DNA from: Syntrophus sp. (in: bacteria)
GTDB lineage: Bacteria; Desulfobacterota; Syntrophia; Syntrophales; UBA8958
NCBI GenBank assembly: GCA_003451635.1
Contig: DMAT01000293.1
Location: 1 to 10,251 of the forward strand
Direction: 5' to 3'
Length of the DNA stretch: 10,251 nucleotides
In this document: piece by piece, positions 1-7,682 of the stretch
Numbering within the stretch: the stretch's first letter is position 1
Layout of the letters: every line of letters begins with the position of its first letter
Translations under genes and position numbers: made by a program
Notes under the pieces: model-generated
Told to the model about the DNA's origin: nothing
The model's input: only the letters and a program-made list of their open reading frames with translations
Database searches by the model: none

Positions 1-441
1 TCTTGGGGGTTTGACGTTTTCCTGCAAGGCGCAGTAATAACCGTGTTTCCAGGCGCTGATGTTTACTTTGGCCCCGACAGGCAAACCGGACAACAGGAAA
101 TGCCCGGATTTGTCCGTGCGGACGGCCTTCTTTGTCCCCTGTATCCGTACATCGGCCCCGGTTACGGGGCCGTGTTCGTCGAGAATCTGCCCGGATATGG
201 CATCACCGGAAGCCGCCGGCGTCTCCGTCTGCCAAAGGAAAACGGAAAAAGCGAACGCGACCATTACAAGCAGAGCCAGGGCGTACGGATATCCGCCTTT
301 ATGCTTATCTGTTATCCTGCTGCTACGTCTAATATTCAGATCCTCAATTGTGACGGTTTCCCCACCCCATCCCTCCTCTTGAGGAGGAAGGAGTTTGAGA
401 ACTTTTTCCTGGCTCCTTACTTCTGATCGGCGACATCCCAT
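1..441 (-). CDS. Membrane-anchored protein with carboxypeptidase regulatory-like domain (3' end outside window, start uncertain)
   Basis: An open frame runs off the left edge; 147 codons are visible from the first in-frame ATG (441). Counting from there, residues 37-50 are basic (IRRSSRITDKHK), residues 51-70 form one hydrophobic segment (signal anchor or uncleaved signal peptide), and residues 82-138 read as a carboxypeptidase-regulatory-like beta-sandwich: SGQILDEHGPVTGADVRIQG, then RTDKSGHFLLSGLPVG, then ISAWKHGYYCA. Such domains are common in secreted or periplasmic proteins, often as an N-terminal binding module ahead of another domain, which lies outside this window. The start is doubtful. 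ATG at 441 overlaps the end of the upstream gene by 25 bases, has no ribosome binding site, and would translate a hairpin element as LLPPQEEGWGG. The only other in-frame ATG (264) falls inside the hydrophobic segment. A rare start (ATT or CTG near 330-350) or a sequence frameshift is possible. The domain call is fairly firm; the full product is unknown. Confidence 0.6.
   Translation of the reverse strand, partial: MGCRRSEVRSQEKVLKLLPPQEEGWGGETVTIEDLNIRRSSRITDKHKGGYPYALALLVMVAFAFSVFLWQTETPAASGDAISGQILDEHGPVTGADVRIQGTKKAVRTDKSGHFLLSGLPVGAKVNISAWKHGYYCALQENVKPPR
360..387. repeat. GC-rich hairpin with adjacent G-tract, REP-like element
   Basis: A perfect inverted repeat, CCTCCTC at 372-378 and GAGGAGG at 381-387, is separated by two bases; in practice it would form a 6-bp stem with a CTTG loop (CAAG on the other strand). 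Next to it, C-runs at 360-363, 365-368, 371-373 and 375-376 give a minus-strand G-tract (GG, GGG, GGGG, GGGG). Hairpins with this kind of flanking tract resemble dispersed extragenic palindromes of bacterial genomes. Only one copy is in this window, so its repeat status is inferred. It starts 30 bases after the stop of the G8 gene in the direction of transcription. It lacks a following U-run, so it is not a standard intrinsic terminator, though it could stabilise the 3' end of the upstream message. Confidence 0.45.
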
Positions 442-3400
442 ATGTAGGCCGGTGTCGGAGGCGCCTTGCCATCCGGGCCGCCAGGGTACACACAGGTAGA
501 GGGGGTCGAGATGATGATCTTCTCGCCGGGCTTCCAGTCAACCTTCCTGTCTAGTTGGAGCACCGAATTTTTAAGGGTTGTACCTTTTTTCAGCCAGGCC
601 CAGCCGGTGACTTGACCGGAAGCGTCGATCCGCTTCACCGTAGTGTAAGAATTGCCGATGTCCCCGGTGCCGGCCTTCAGGTTAATGATAGTCCCGGCAC
701 GGTCATCGTTTTTAACGCTTTCAATGACGAGCGGGCTTGTGGACAGCTCTTGCTGTTTGGAATCCCCGGCGATTGTTTTATCGGCCGTCTTCCAGGCCAC
801 GGACGACCAATCTTTGGGAAACGGCGTCGGCGCCGGCCGGTGGTGGTTCGCATCATCATCCGCGACATCGGCTGTCAGGGCCAACTGGAATCCGTAGCAA
901 CCGCCACTGGGACATTCCATGGCTTTGACGGACCACTGGCATACAGCGTCATCACCCTTAAAGTCTATGACCGTCTGATCGCCTGCGTAAACGCAAGTCC
1001 CCCCCTTGCCGCCGGTATTATCCTTCCATTTACAAAAGGAGGGCGGTCCGCAGGATTCCTTTAGGCCCTTGTCAAATTGCTCCTTGAAGCCGGTGTCGGT
1101 CAGGTCTATCGTCACTTCCAGGATGCCGCTTGCCGGGTCATACTTCCTGCCCCACTGGGCAGGCCAGGCGTCGGCGGGGGTCGTAATCAGGGGCGTCGTG
1201 CGCAGGACAAACCCGTCTTCCTTCTCCGTGCCGACGCGGATCATCTTCACATTGGCCTTTAAATCGCCATCGGCAACGCTTTTCCCTATGAATAATTGAA
1301 AAGTGACTTTGGATGTCGCCTTGGCGTAGAGGAGAAAGAAATTATATGTTCGACCCTTTTCAAAGACATTTTTAAAGGTAGCCGGTTCTTTCGTCTTTAT
1401 GTTTTTCAACTGTTTATCCGCGCTGACCGTAGTATCTATGTAATATTTCCCGTTATTGGCAACCAGGATGCTGCGCTGGGCGATGCCCGTGCCCATCATG
1501 CGGATGCCTTGTTCCTCGCCGGCGCGCTCACCGCTGTTCAGGTATTGTCTGTAAATGGGCACCCCGTAACAGTTGCGGTTTTCACACTCACTGTTCCATT
1601 TATCTCCGCAGCCGCCGAAACTTTGCTGCGCACACCCGGGGATGATGACGGCCGTCATGTAATCATAAGGCGACTGCAAGCAGGTCTCCTCGGAGAGACA
1701 TTCGAGGGTCTGGACCGTGGCGTCGAAATACTTGTCCGTATTTATGGCGATCGTTCCCCCGGCATCGTCCGCTCCCGTTCCGATCTGCCGCGGCTGTGCC
1801 CCCTGCAAGCCGCTCAGGGAGCCGTCGTCGTCGTTCAGTTCCGTCTGACGATCAACGTCGGTGAAGCTGTCGGCAAACAATTCCTGGGGAGCGCCCGGCG
1901 GATAGGTGCAGTATTCCGCCTTGACCTTGGCGACATCGACTTCCGATGTCCCGGCTTTGAAGAGGGGCACGATAATGAAATGACGGATGTCGACATCGTT
2001 AAAGAACAGATTCCGCGAGTGAAAGGCTGGCGGGTAATAGAAGCCGTTGGGCTGCTTCCAGCCGATGGCCGCGTTGGGCAGGATGCACCGGCCTTTATAG
2101 GGGTCCTCCTTGGCTCTGGGGATGCCCTGGGCGCGCCAATATAAATATTGGTTATTGTTACACGTGCCGGGAACGATATGCTTGTCGAGAGTGGGATCGC
2201 AACCGTCGATGGGTGCTTTCTTGATGTGCAGAAAGGCGTTCGACTCCTGGTAAACCGGACCGTCATAGATGTTGTAGAGGCGCTGGTAGACGGAAAAGTT
2301 GTCAATGGGGATGACGACCCCTTCGTCCCGATTATCTTTGCTCGTATCCTGCAACCGGCAGTAAGAGGCCGGGGTGCCCTCCTTGCATCTGAGCTTATTG
2401 TCCTGATGGGGATTTACCGGACCGGCATTGGTGGCATAGAAATTATTATCCTGCGTGTGGCCGACGAAAATACTGTTCCTCGTCAGGGCCCAGTATTGAT
2501 TCATAACCTGATCCCAACTGCCGCCGGAAACCATGGTGAGACCGCCGTTCAGTATGTCGGTAAGGGCGCTGTCGGTGAACAAAAACCAGTTGGTGCGGAG
2601 CCATATCGCGGCATAGTTCTGCTGCGCCCAATGGAAGGAGGAGGTGTAGGAATCGATGACGCTGACCGCGCAGTCCCGTGTGTTCCCTTTGGTACACATG
2701 AAGTCTTTGTCTTCACATTTGGGATTCTTCTCTACATCGCAACGCACCGGCTGCAGCGTTGCGCCGGACTGGATGTCGGGGTATAACTCATTTTTCGGAT
2801 CATGCTGATCCTGGATGTCGTAATACTTTGCGAAGGGGTTGGTGATTGCTTTGAACGCCTGTGGATCATTCGGCTGATCAGGGGTGTTGACGCCCTTGCA
2901 CACGCCGGTGGTATCGATGGTGATCAGGGAATGCTGAGCCGTGGAGCAAAAATTGCCATGGAAGGATTTCATCGGCGCTCTTCCCGGGGTCTGGCGCTGA
3001 ATTCCCGCATAGCCTTCCCAGGACTGACTTCTGGAAAGGCCGCTGTTTACAGCCGGGGCGAACCAGTAGCCGGCGCCGCAGGCGCCGGCGCCCACGGCCA
3101 TATTATTTTCAAAGTTGTTATACCCATTCATGATGAAAAACACACTGGGATGGATATAATCGCCCCCATAGGCAAGATACTGGTTCTTCCTTGGATCATT
3201 GTTTGCGTAATCCGTGGTTTTGGCGATGACGCCGGGGACCTTACGGGGATTGTCCGGGTAGTCGACGGCGGGGCGGGCATAAATGCCGATGTTGCCCTGC
3301 AGGAGGTTCAGTGTTTCCGATCCCTCGGCAAGAAAATAGCCGTGGCCGATCGATTTATAGCCGACGTTTCTATTCAGCATCACCCCCTGGGTGCCCCGGA

Positions 3401-4898
3401 TCTCATACCAGCGCGTCATGGAGTCCCATGATGAGCAATCGGCCACAAAAGTTTCCCGCGGCGCCTGGCGGACCATGTGGAAGTTCACCGGGCTGTGGGC
3501 CATCCGTCCCCCCTGGCCCAATTGATAGAATTCGACGCCCTGGAGCTGGTATTGCTTCGCTCCCTGCCGGACGATGGTATGGCCGCCGAAATAACTTTTG
3601 TCCGGAAGTTTGTCGTTGAATTTGTCTCCCCCGGAAACAACCCTGATATTGCGGGATAAAAGCGCCACGGCGGCCCTGGTTTCCACGGCGTCGGCTACCT
3701 TATCCTTGATGCCGGGCGGCATGTCCGCCTTTGGCACGGGGTATCTTGTCCCGTTATGTGGATAAGCGATTTTTCCCTTCAAGGTGATGGTGGATGTTTT
3801 CTTCTCAAGATCCACGGCGATTTCCTTGATGGAGAGGAGCTCGGAATGGCCGGGCAGGTAGTCTGTTGTCGTCAAAACGATCTGATCGTCCTGCTGCCAG
3901 TCCACCACCCGGTCCAACACGAGTTTATCTCCATCTTTTTCGACGTTTCCATTCAAGCGAGCCCAACTGATCCCCGACGGGTCCATGTCCATGACCCGGT
4001 AATTCTTGACAACCTCGTAGGCGTTCTTCACCCCTGTTCCTTTTATCGTGATAATCGCATGCTTATCGGTGGGATCATCCTTCAATTCTTTAATCGTTAA
4101 TACTTCGGAGGTGATAGCGGGATTGGTCATATCGAAGATCAATATCTTTTCTCCCGGTTTCCAGTCGGCAAATCTGCTCAGCTCCAGGGTGGTAGCGCCT
4201 TTTGCTACAGGGTATTTCAGCAGGGCGGATTTATTCACATCGGCATAGGTCGCCCCCTTTTTGCCGAACATTTGGATGGCTCCCCCGTAAGAAACCGCTA
4301 TTGCCTTGCGACCGAAGTAATAATCACCGTCATTGAAACCCTCACTCCCTGCCGGATAGGTGGGGAGATTTTCATACTTGTAAAAATAGTCTGTAACGAT
4401 TTTATCTTCCGGCGTCCCTTCCGGGGCCGGCATTTTCACCGGGGCTTTCCCGCTATCATTCCATACATTTTCGGGAACACCGCAGCGGGTCTGTTTGCAG
4501 GTGATGCCTTTCCCGCTGTCTTCTCCATAGAGATAAAAAGTAACGATATTTTTGATATTGCCTGTCCCGACGGGTTTTTCCGGCGTTCCCACGAGGAGGC
4601 TCCCGCGATTTTCGACGAGGATGGATTTGACCCAGAAATCGATGGTGGCGTCAGCGAAGATGAGCCGGCCGCCGCTGTGAATGTTGACAAAACCGTAATT
4701 ATAGCTTCCCGCTGCCACACAGTAGGGCTTGGTGACCTCGAAATCCGCCCCCGTTCCGGTCGGCAGGGGGATGCACTCCTCGGCCAAGGCGGCCGTGTTC
4801 AGAGGGCAGATCAACAAGGCCATTATCATCAATAACCCGACAACCGCCTTTATGAACGGAAATGCACCTTGAGGGATATCCTTTGCCTTCATCTTCAT
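417..4898 (-). CDS. Large exported G8-domain / CEMIP-like parallel beta-helix protein
   Basis: Probable extracellular protein of 1493 residues. Residues 16-39 form a signal peptide ending in AALA before EE, a good signal peptidase I site. Residues about 53-212 resemble a G8 domain (strand pattern through GGRLIFADATIDFWVKSILV, then GSLLVGTPEKPV, ending KAIAVSYGGAIQMFGK). Two copies of a DWKPGEKI-type module follow (238-290 and 326-375). Next come the family landmark VETRAAVALLSRNIRV (405-420) and a beta-helix core with HGTQGV-like and GHGYFLAEGSETLN motifs (500-531). These match the arrangement of animal CEMIP/TMEM2 hyaluronidases and their bacterial relatives; the substrate here is unknown. 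About 30 mature-chain cysteines, many from 597 to 1334, suggest disulfides. Residues 1140-1226 look like an unassigned beta-sandwich. The C-terminus repeats the post-G8 module. The gene follows the lipoprotein gene by 17 bases. The start at 4892 (Met3) is better spaced from the AGGAGG than the annotated 4898. Family assignment is good; enzymatic activity is unproven. Confidence 0.8.
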   Translation of the reverse strand: MKMKAKDIPQGAFPFIKAVVGLLMIMALLICPLNTAALAEECIPLPTGTGADFEVTKPYCVAAGSYNYGFVNIHSGGRLIFADATIDFWVKSILVENRGSLLVGTPEKPVGTGNIKNIVTFYLYGEDSGKGITCKQTRCGVPENVWNDSGKAPVKMPAPEGTPEDKIVTDYFYKYENLPTYPAGSEGFNDGDYYFGRKAIAVSYGGAIQMFGKKGATYADVNKSALLKYPVAKGATTLELSRFADWKPGEKILIFDMTNPAITSEVLTIKELKDDPTDKHAIITIKGTGVKNAYEVVKNYRVMDMDPSGISWARLNGNVEKDGDKLVLDRVVDWQQDDQIVLTTTDYLPGHSELLSIKEIAVDLEKKTSTITLKGKIAYPHNGTRYPVPKADMPPGIKDKVADAVETRAAVALLSRNIRVVSGGDKFNDKLPDKSYFGGHTIVRQGAKQYQLQGVEFYQLGQGGRMAHSPVNFHMVRQAPRETFVADCSSWDSMTRWYEIRGTQGVMLNRNVGYKSIGHGYFLAEGSETLNLLQGNIGIYARPAVDYPDNPRKVPGVIAKTTDYANNDPRKNQYLAYGGDYIHPSVFFIMNGYNNFENNMAVGAGACGAGYWFAPAVNSGLSRSQSWEGYAGIQRQTPGRAPMKSFHGNFCSTAQHSLITIDTTGVCKGVNTPDQPNDPQAFKAITNPFAKYYDIQDQHDPKNELYPDIQSGATLQPVRCDVEKNPKCEDKDFMCTKGNTRDCAVSVIDSYTSSFHWAQQNYAAIWLRTNWFLFTDSALTDILNGGLTMVSGGSWDQVMNQYWALTRNSIFVGHTQDNNFYATNAGPVNPHQDNKLRCKEGTPASYCRLQDTSKDNRDEGVVIPIDNFSVYQRLYNIYDGPVYQESNAFLHIKKAPIDGCDPTLDKHIVPGTCNNNQYLYWRAQGIPRAKEDPYKGRCILPNAAIGWKQPNGFYYPPAFHSRNLFFNDVDIRHFIIVPLFKAGTSEVDVAKVKAEYCTYPPGAPQELFADSFTDVDRQTELNDDDGSLSGLQGAQPRQIGTGADDAGGTIAINTDKYFDATVQTLECLSEETCLQSPYDYMTAVIIPGCAQQSFGGCGDKWNSECENRNCYGVPIYRQYLNSGERAGEEQGIRMMGTGIAQRSILVANNGKYYIDTTVSADKQLKNIKTKEPATFKNVFEKGRTYNFFLLYAKATSKVTFQLFIGKSVADGDLKANVKMIRVGTEKEDGFVLRTTPLITTPADAWPAQWGRKYDPASGILEVTIDLTDTGFKEQFDKGLKESCGPPSFCKWKDNTGGKGGTCVYAGDQTVIDFKGDDAVCQWSVKAMECPSGGCYGFQLALTADVADDDANHHRPAPTPFPKDWSSVAWKTADKTIAGDSKQQELSTSPLVIESVKNDDRAGTIINLKAGTGDIGNSYTTVKRIDASGQVTGWAWLKKGTTLKNSVLQLDRKVDWKPGEKIIISTPSTCVYPGGPDGKAPPTPAYIWDVADQK

Positions 4899-4899
4899 T

Positions 4900-4905
4900 C
4901 CTCCT
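4900..4905 (-). promoter_or_regulatory. Ribosome binding site of the G8 gene, favouring start at 4892
   Basis: The minus strand reads AGGAGG here. Only one base separates it from the ATG at 4898, which is too close, whereas the second in-frame ATG at 4892 (Met3 of MKMK) is seven bases away. The lipoprotein gene upstream has the same AGGAGG with exactly seven bases to its GTG. I therefore prefer the start at 4892, shortening the protein by two residues. Confidence 0.7.
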
Positions 4906-4915
4906 CACAGCATGC

Positions 4916-7675
4916 TTATTTCTTCCCCGAGTAGGCCCTTCCCTCCGGTCCTGTCAGCCAGGGTTTGATGTTGATGCCTTGTTCCGTATCCCCCATGATC
5001 ATGTTCAGGTCGGGGGGAGCCTTGCCCCACCAGTTGTTCCGGGCGTCGACGTAGATCGTCGAGCGGACCTGGGCGGCAAAGTCGTTATTGACGATGTTGT
5101 TGTTGCTGAACTTGGGCCGGGCATTGCCGACAACGGTAATGGCCCCTTCCCCCCTGTTTTCCGTCAGGGTGGAGAAGGAGACGGTGGGGGCGGCGTCATT
5201 GCGGCAGTAAATGCCGCCCTGGGCGTTGCGGGATATGAGACTGTAGGAGATTTCCGGCGCGCCATAAACAATATCCAAGGCAATATCAGCATATTGGATA
5301 ATTGCATAGCTCAGGGCCGAATTGATTGTTGTTTTCTTGCCCCATCTGACGGCGCTGGCATAGAATCCCGGTGACGGCGAGGCGGCGGAGGCGGTGAAGA
5401 TGATGGGGTTCTCCGGCGTGCCCTTGGCGATGATACCGCCGTCTTCCACGACAATGGCCGTGTTCTGGTCATAGCGCAACACTATTCCCGGTTCGATGTA
5501 GAGGGTGGCCCCACCGTCGATAACAAGATTCTTTGCGATCCCGTAGGGGCTATTGGAAAGGATCAGATGGGCGTCGGCCTTGAGGTGGCCCCCCAGGGAG
5601 GAACCGAGAATGGGCAGGGCGGTGGGTTTCCCCTCCGGGTAGGGGGCGTTGAGGACGGACCGGATATCGATCCGGCCCTTCAGCGTAGCAAGTATTTCCA
5701 GTCCCTTGGCCGATCCCCACCAGTTGTTCAGGGCCGAGACGGATTCCCCGGTCATGGAGCCGGCGAGGTTGTAAGGTCGATTGTCGATGATGTTGTTTTC
5801 CGTGATCATGGCCTGGCTGTTTTTGACGTCGATCCCCGAGGCGCCGTTGCGGGCAATCAAGTTTCTCGAGATGTTTGGGGCGGCTCCTTCTGCTAATATT
5901 CCCTCCTTGAGGTTGTCCTGAATCCGGTTTTCCGTGAGGACCGGCTGGGCTCCGTCCCTGATGATTACGGCGGCTTCAGAGTTTTTCAGGATGGTGTTTT
6001 TGACCAGCCGGGGCTTGGCGAAGCCGCCGGAAATCTTGACGGCTGTGCCGTTGACCGAGAGTTCACAGGACTCGACCAGGGGCGACGATGATTGCAGGCT
6101 AAGGGCGGTGGCGGCATTCTGGACCCGGTTGAACTTGAGGGAAATCTCCTTCTCCTTGACGTTGCGGAAAATGATTCCCTCCCAGGACTTTCCCGGCGTC
6201 GCCGTATCCCAGGAGATTACATGTTCCCCGTCTCCCTGGGCGACGAGGCCCCCTTCGATAACAAGGGCGGGACCCTGGGAGCGGATCTCCGTCCCCGCCT
6301 CGATGGTGAGGGTGGCCTTGTCCTTAATAATGACAGTGTTTTCAATAATATAGGGGCTGGCCCCGGCGTACCAGGCGGTGTCCTTCTCGATGGTCCCGGA
6401 GACGGGCGTCGGTCCCGGGGCGACGGGAATGCCTGTTCCTGCGGCGCGATCGCTTTCGTTTCCCGCCAGGTCAACGGCGCTGATCTGGTAGTAGTAGGTC
6501 TGGCCGTTCACGAGCTTTTCATCCCGGAATTCCGTGACCTCCGTCCGGGCGATTTCCTGGTAGCCGCTCAGCGGCGTCAGGCTCCGGTAAACCCGGTAAC
6601 CGGCCAGGTCGGGATCGGCGGATTTTTCCCAGGAGAGGAGCACGGCGGTGTTCCGGCCGACGAGGCGCACTGATTTTGGTTTGTCCGGCGGCGTGGTCTT
6701 CAGGGTCACGGAGCCGACGGCGTCCACCCACTGGGAGGTATTGCCGGCGTCATCGGCGAGGAAGCCAGTGATGATGGCCTTCCGCACGTTGTCTCCCGGG
6801 ACGACCCGGTAAACGCCGAGATAAACGCCGGGCTCGTTAGGCTGCTCCTGCATGTCGATATGCTTTTTGAACTCGCCGATATCAAATGAGGCCTGCATCT
6901 TCGGGGTCCCCTGAATGACGACCCGGATTTCGTCCCCCGCCTTCTTGGGAAGATTCTTTGTGTCCTGGACGAGGATGGTGATTACCGGGGGCCGCTTGGC
7001 CTCGGCAATGGTCGGCGCCGGGATGGTCAGAACCATTCCCCGGAAGAGGTCGTCGCAGGCCCGGAGGAGCTGGATGTCCCGGACGTTCATGGCGGTGGCG
7101 ATGACTGTGGCGACGAGGCCGATGGGATTCGTCGAGATCCCCCCTTCATGGATCCGGGCCACATGTTCCCCCGTCCAGAGGAGTTCTCCTGTCCGGGCGT
7201 CGTACATGCGGAGTTTGGCCCCTACGGAGACCTGAGAGTAAAGTACGGCAAAAAGTTTGTCAAAATTCAATATTTCCCCGTAGATAACGGCATCGGTCCC
7301 CAGGATCTTGCCCAGGTCCGTTGCCGGGGTCTGGTTGATAATGGCGGCGTCCGTCATTCCCGCCTTCTTGAGGAGGTCATCCACCCGCCAGAGTTCCATG
7401 TCGCGGAAATTCGTGGAACTGAAGTGATTATAGAACCCCCGGCGGACCTCCTGGGAGCCCTGCTGGCTGCTGGAGAGATTGACAAAGGGCAACACGGCTA
7501 CGGTCCGGGGCTTCGCCTTTTCCATGGCCGGGTAGACCTGGTATTTCCCGTCGAAGAGCTCACGAAGCTGGGGGGTGATGATCGTGCTCTTCGTGGCCAC
7601 GGTGCAGCCCGATAACATGAGAAGAACCCCTAAGAACAACATGACTAATGAAAATCTCTCGGGTAAAATCTTCAC
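4916..7675 (-). CDS. Multidomain lipoprotein: GNA1162/DUF799-like, Ig-like, FN3 and two parallel beta-helix blocks
   Basis: Predicted envelope lipoprotein of 919 residues. The N-terminus has a hydrophobic stretch (9-22) and the lipobox LSGC, so Cys24 would be acylated; Thr at +2 gives no obvious inner-membrane retention signal, so outer-membrane sorting is expected. Residues about 30-225 look like the GNA1162/DUF799 family (TVAVLPFVNLSS, LGTDAVIYGEI, ARTGELLWTGE), related in fold to the N-domains of CsgG and TolB. Residues 230-325 resemble an Ig-like beta-sandwich, and 330-418 a fibronectin type III domain (LLSWEKSADPDLAGYRVYRS, TYYYQISAVDLAGNESD). From 430 to the end there are two right-handed beta-helix blocks, each opening with a TL.IE.G motif and closing with NNWWG (650-654, 880-884). 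The gene starts at GTG with AGGAGG seven bases upstream. It lies 56 bases after rfbD and 17 bases before the G8 gene, suggesting co-transcription with the latter. GNA1162 proteins are usually short, so the fusion is notable. A structural, adhesin or scaffold role is inferred. Confidence 0.8.
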   Translation of the reverse strand: MKILPERFSLVMLFLGVLLMLSGCTVATKSTIITPQLRELFDGKYQVYPAMEKAKPRTVAVLPFVNLSSSQQGSQEVRRGFYNHFSSTNFRDMELWRVDDLLKKAGMTDAAIINQTPATDLGKILGTDAVIYGEILNFDKLFAVLYSQVSVGAKLRMYDARTGELLWTGEHVARIHEGGISTNPIGLVATVIATAMNVRDIQLLRACDDLFRGMVLTIPAPTIAEAKRPPVITILVQDTKNLPKKAGDEIRVVIQGTPKMQASFDIGEFKKHIDMQEQPNEPGVYLGVYRVVPGDNVRKAIITGFLADDAGNTSQWVDAVGSVTLKTTPPDKPKSVRLVGRNTAVLLSWEKSADPDLAGYRVYRSLTPLSGYQEIARTEVTEFRDEKLVNGQTYYYQISAVDLAGNESDRAAGTGIPVAPGPTPVSGTIEKDTAWYAGASPYIIENTVIIKDKATLTIEAGTEIRSQGPALVIEGGLVAQGDGEHVISWDTATPGKSWEGIIFRNVKEKEISLKFNRVQNAATALSLQSSSPLVESCELSVNGTAVKISGGFAKPRLVKNTILKNSEAAVIIRDGAQPVLTENRIQDNLKEGILAEGAAPNISRNLIARNGASGIDVKNSQAMITENNIIDNRPYNLAGSMTGESVSALNNWWGSAKGLEILATLKGRIDIRSVLNAPYPEGKPTALPILGSSLGGHLKADAHLILSNSPYGIAKNLVIDGGATLYIEPGIVLRYDQNTAIVVEDGGIIAKGTPENPIIFTASAASPSPGFYASAVRWGKKTTINSALSYAIIQYADIALDIVYGAPEISYSLISRNAQGGIYCRNDAAPTVSFSTLTENRGEGAITVVGNARPKFSNNNIVNNDFAAQVRSTIYVDARNNWWGKAPPDLNMIMGDTEQGINIKPWLTGPEGRAYSGKK

Positions 7676-7682
7676 GGCAGCT

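Noticed and set aside
372..387. Hairpin as an intrinsic terminator of the G8 gene
   Set aside because: No U-run follows the stem on the minus-strand RNA; the next bases are G-rich. The position after the stop codon fits, but the structure does not.
445..514. Lipoprotein or sortase-type anchoring at the C-terminus of the G8 protein
   Set aside because: The C-terminal residues (VDWKPGEKIIIST to DVADQK) contain no LPxTG, no terminal hydrophobic helix and no PEP-CTERM-like pattern.
1296..2144. Long plus-strand open frame (282 codons) opposite the G8 gene
   Set aside because: It lies fully antisense to a gene with clear domain signatures, has no recognisable motifs and no ribosome binding site; long antisense frames are expected in GC-rich coding DNA.
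2148..3431. Two consecutive plus-strand open frames (212 and 209 codons) that could look like an antisense operon
   Set aside because: Both are antisense to the beta-helix core and central region of the G8 protein, with no start signals or known motifs.
4805..4808. Cys31 in the G8 protein signal peptide as a lipobox cysteine
   Set aside because: The preceding residues are LLI; the -1 position needs Gly, Ala or Ser, and a good signal peptidase I site lies a few residues later.
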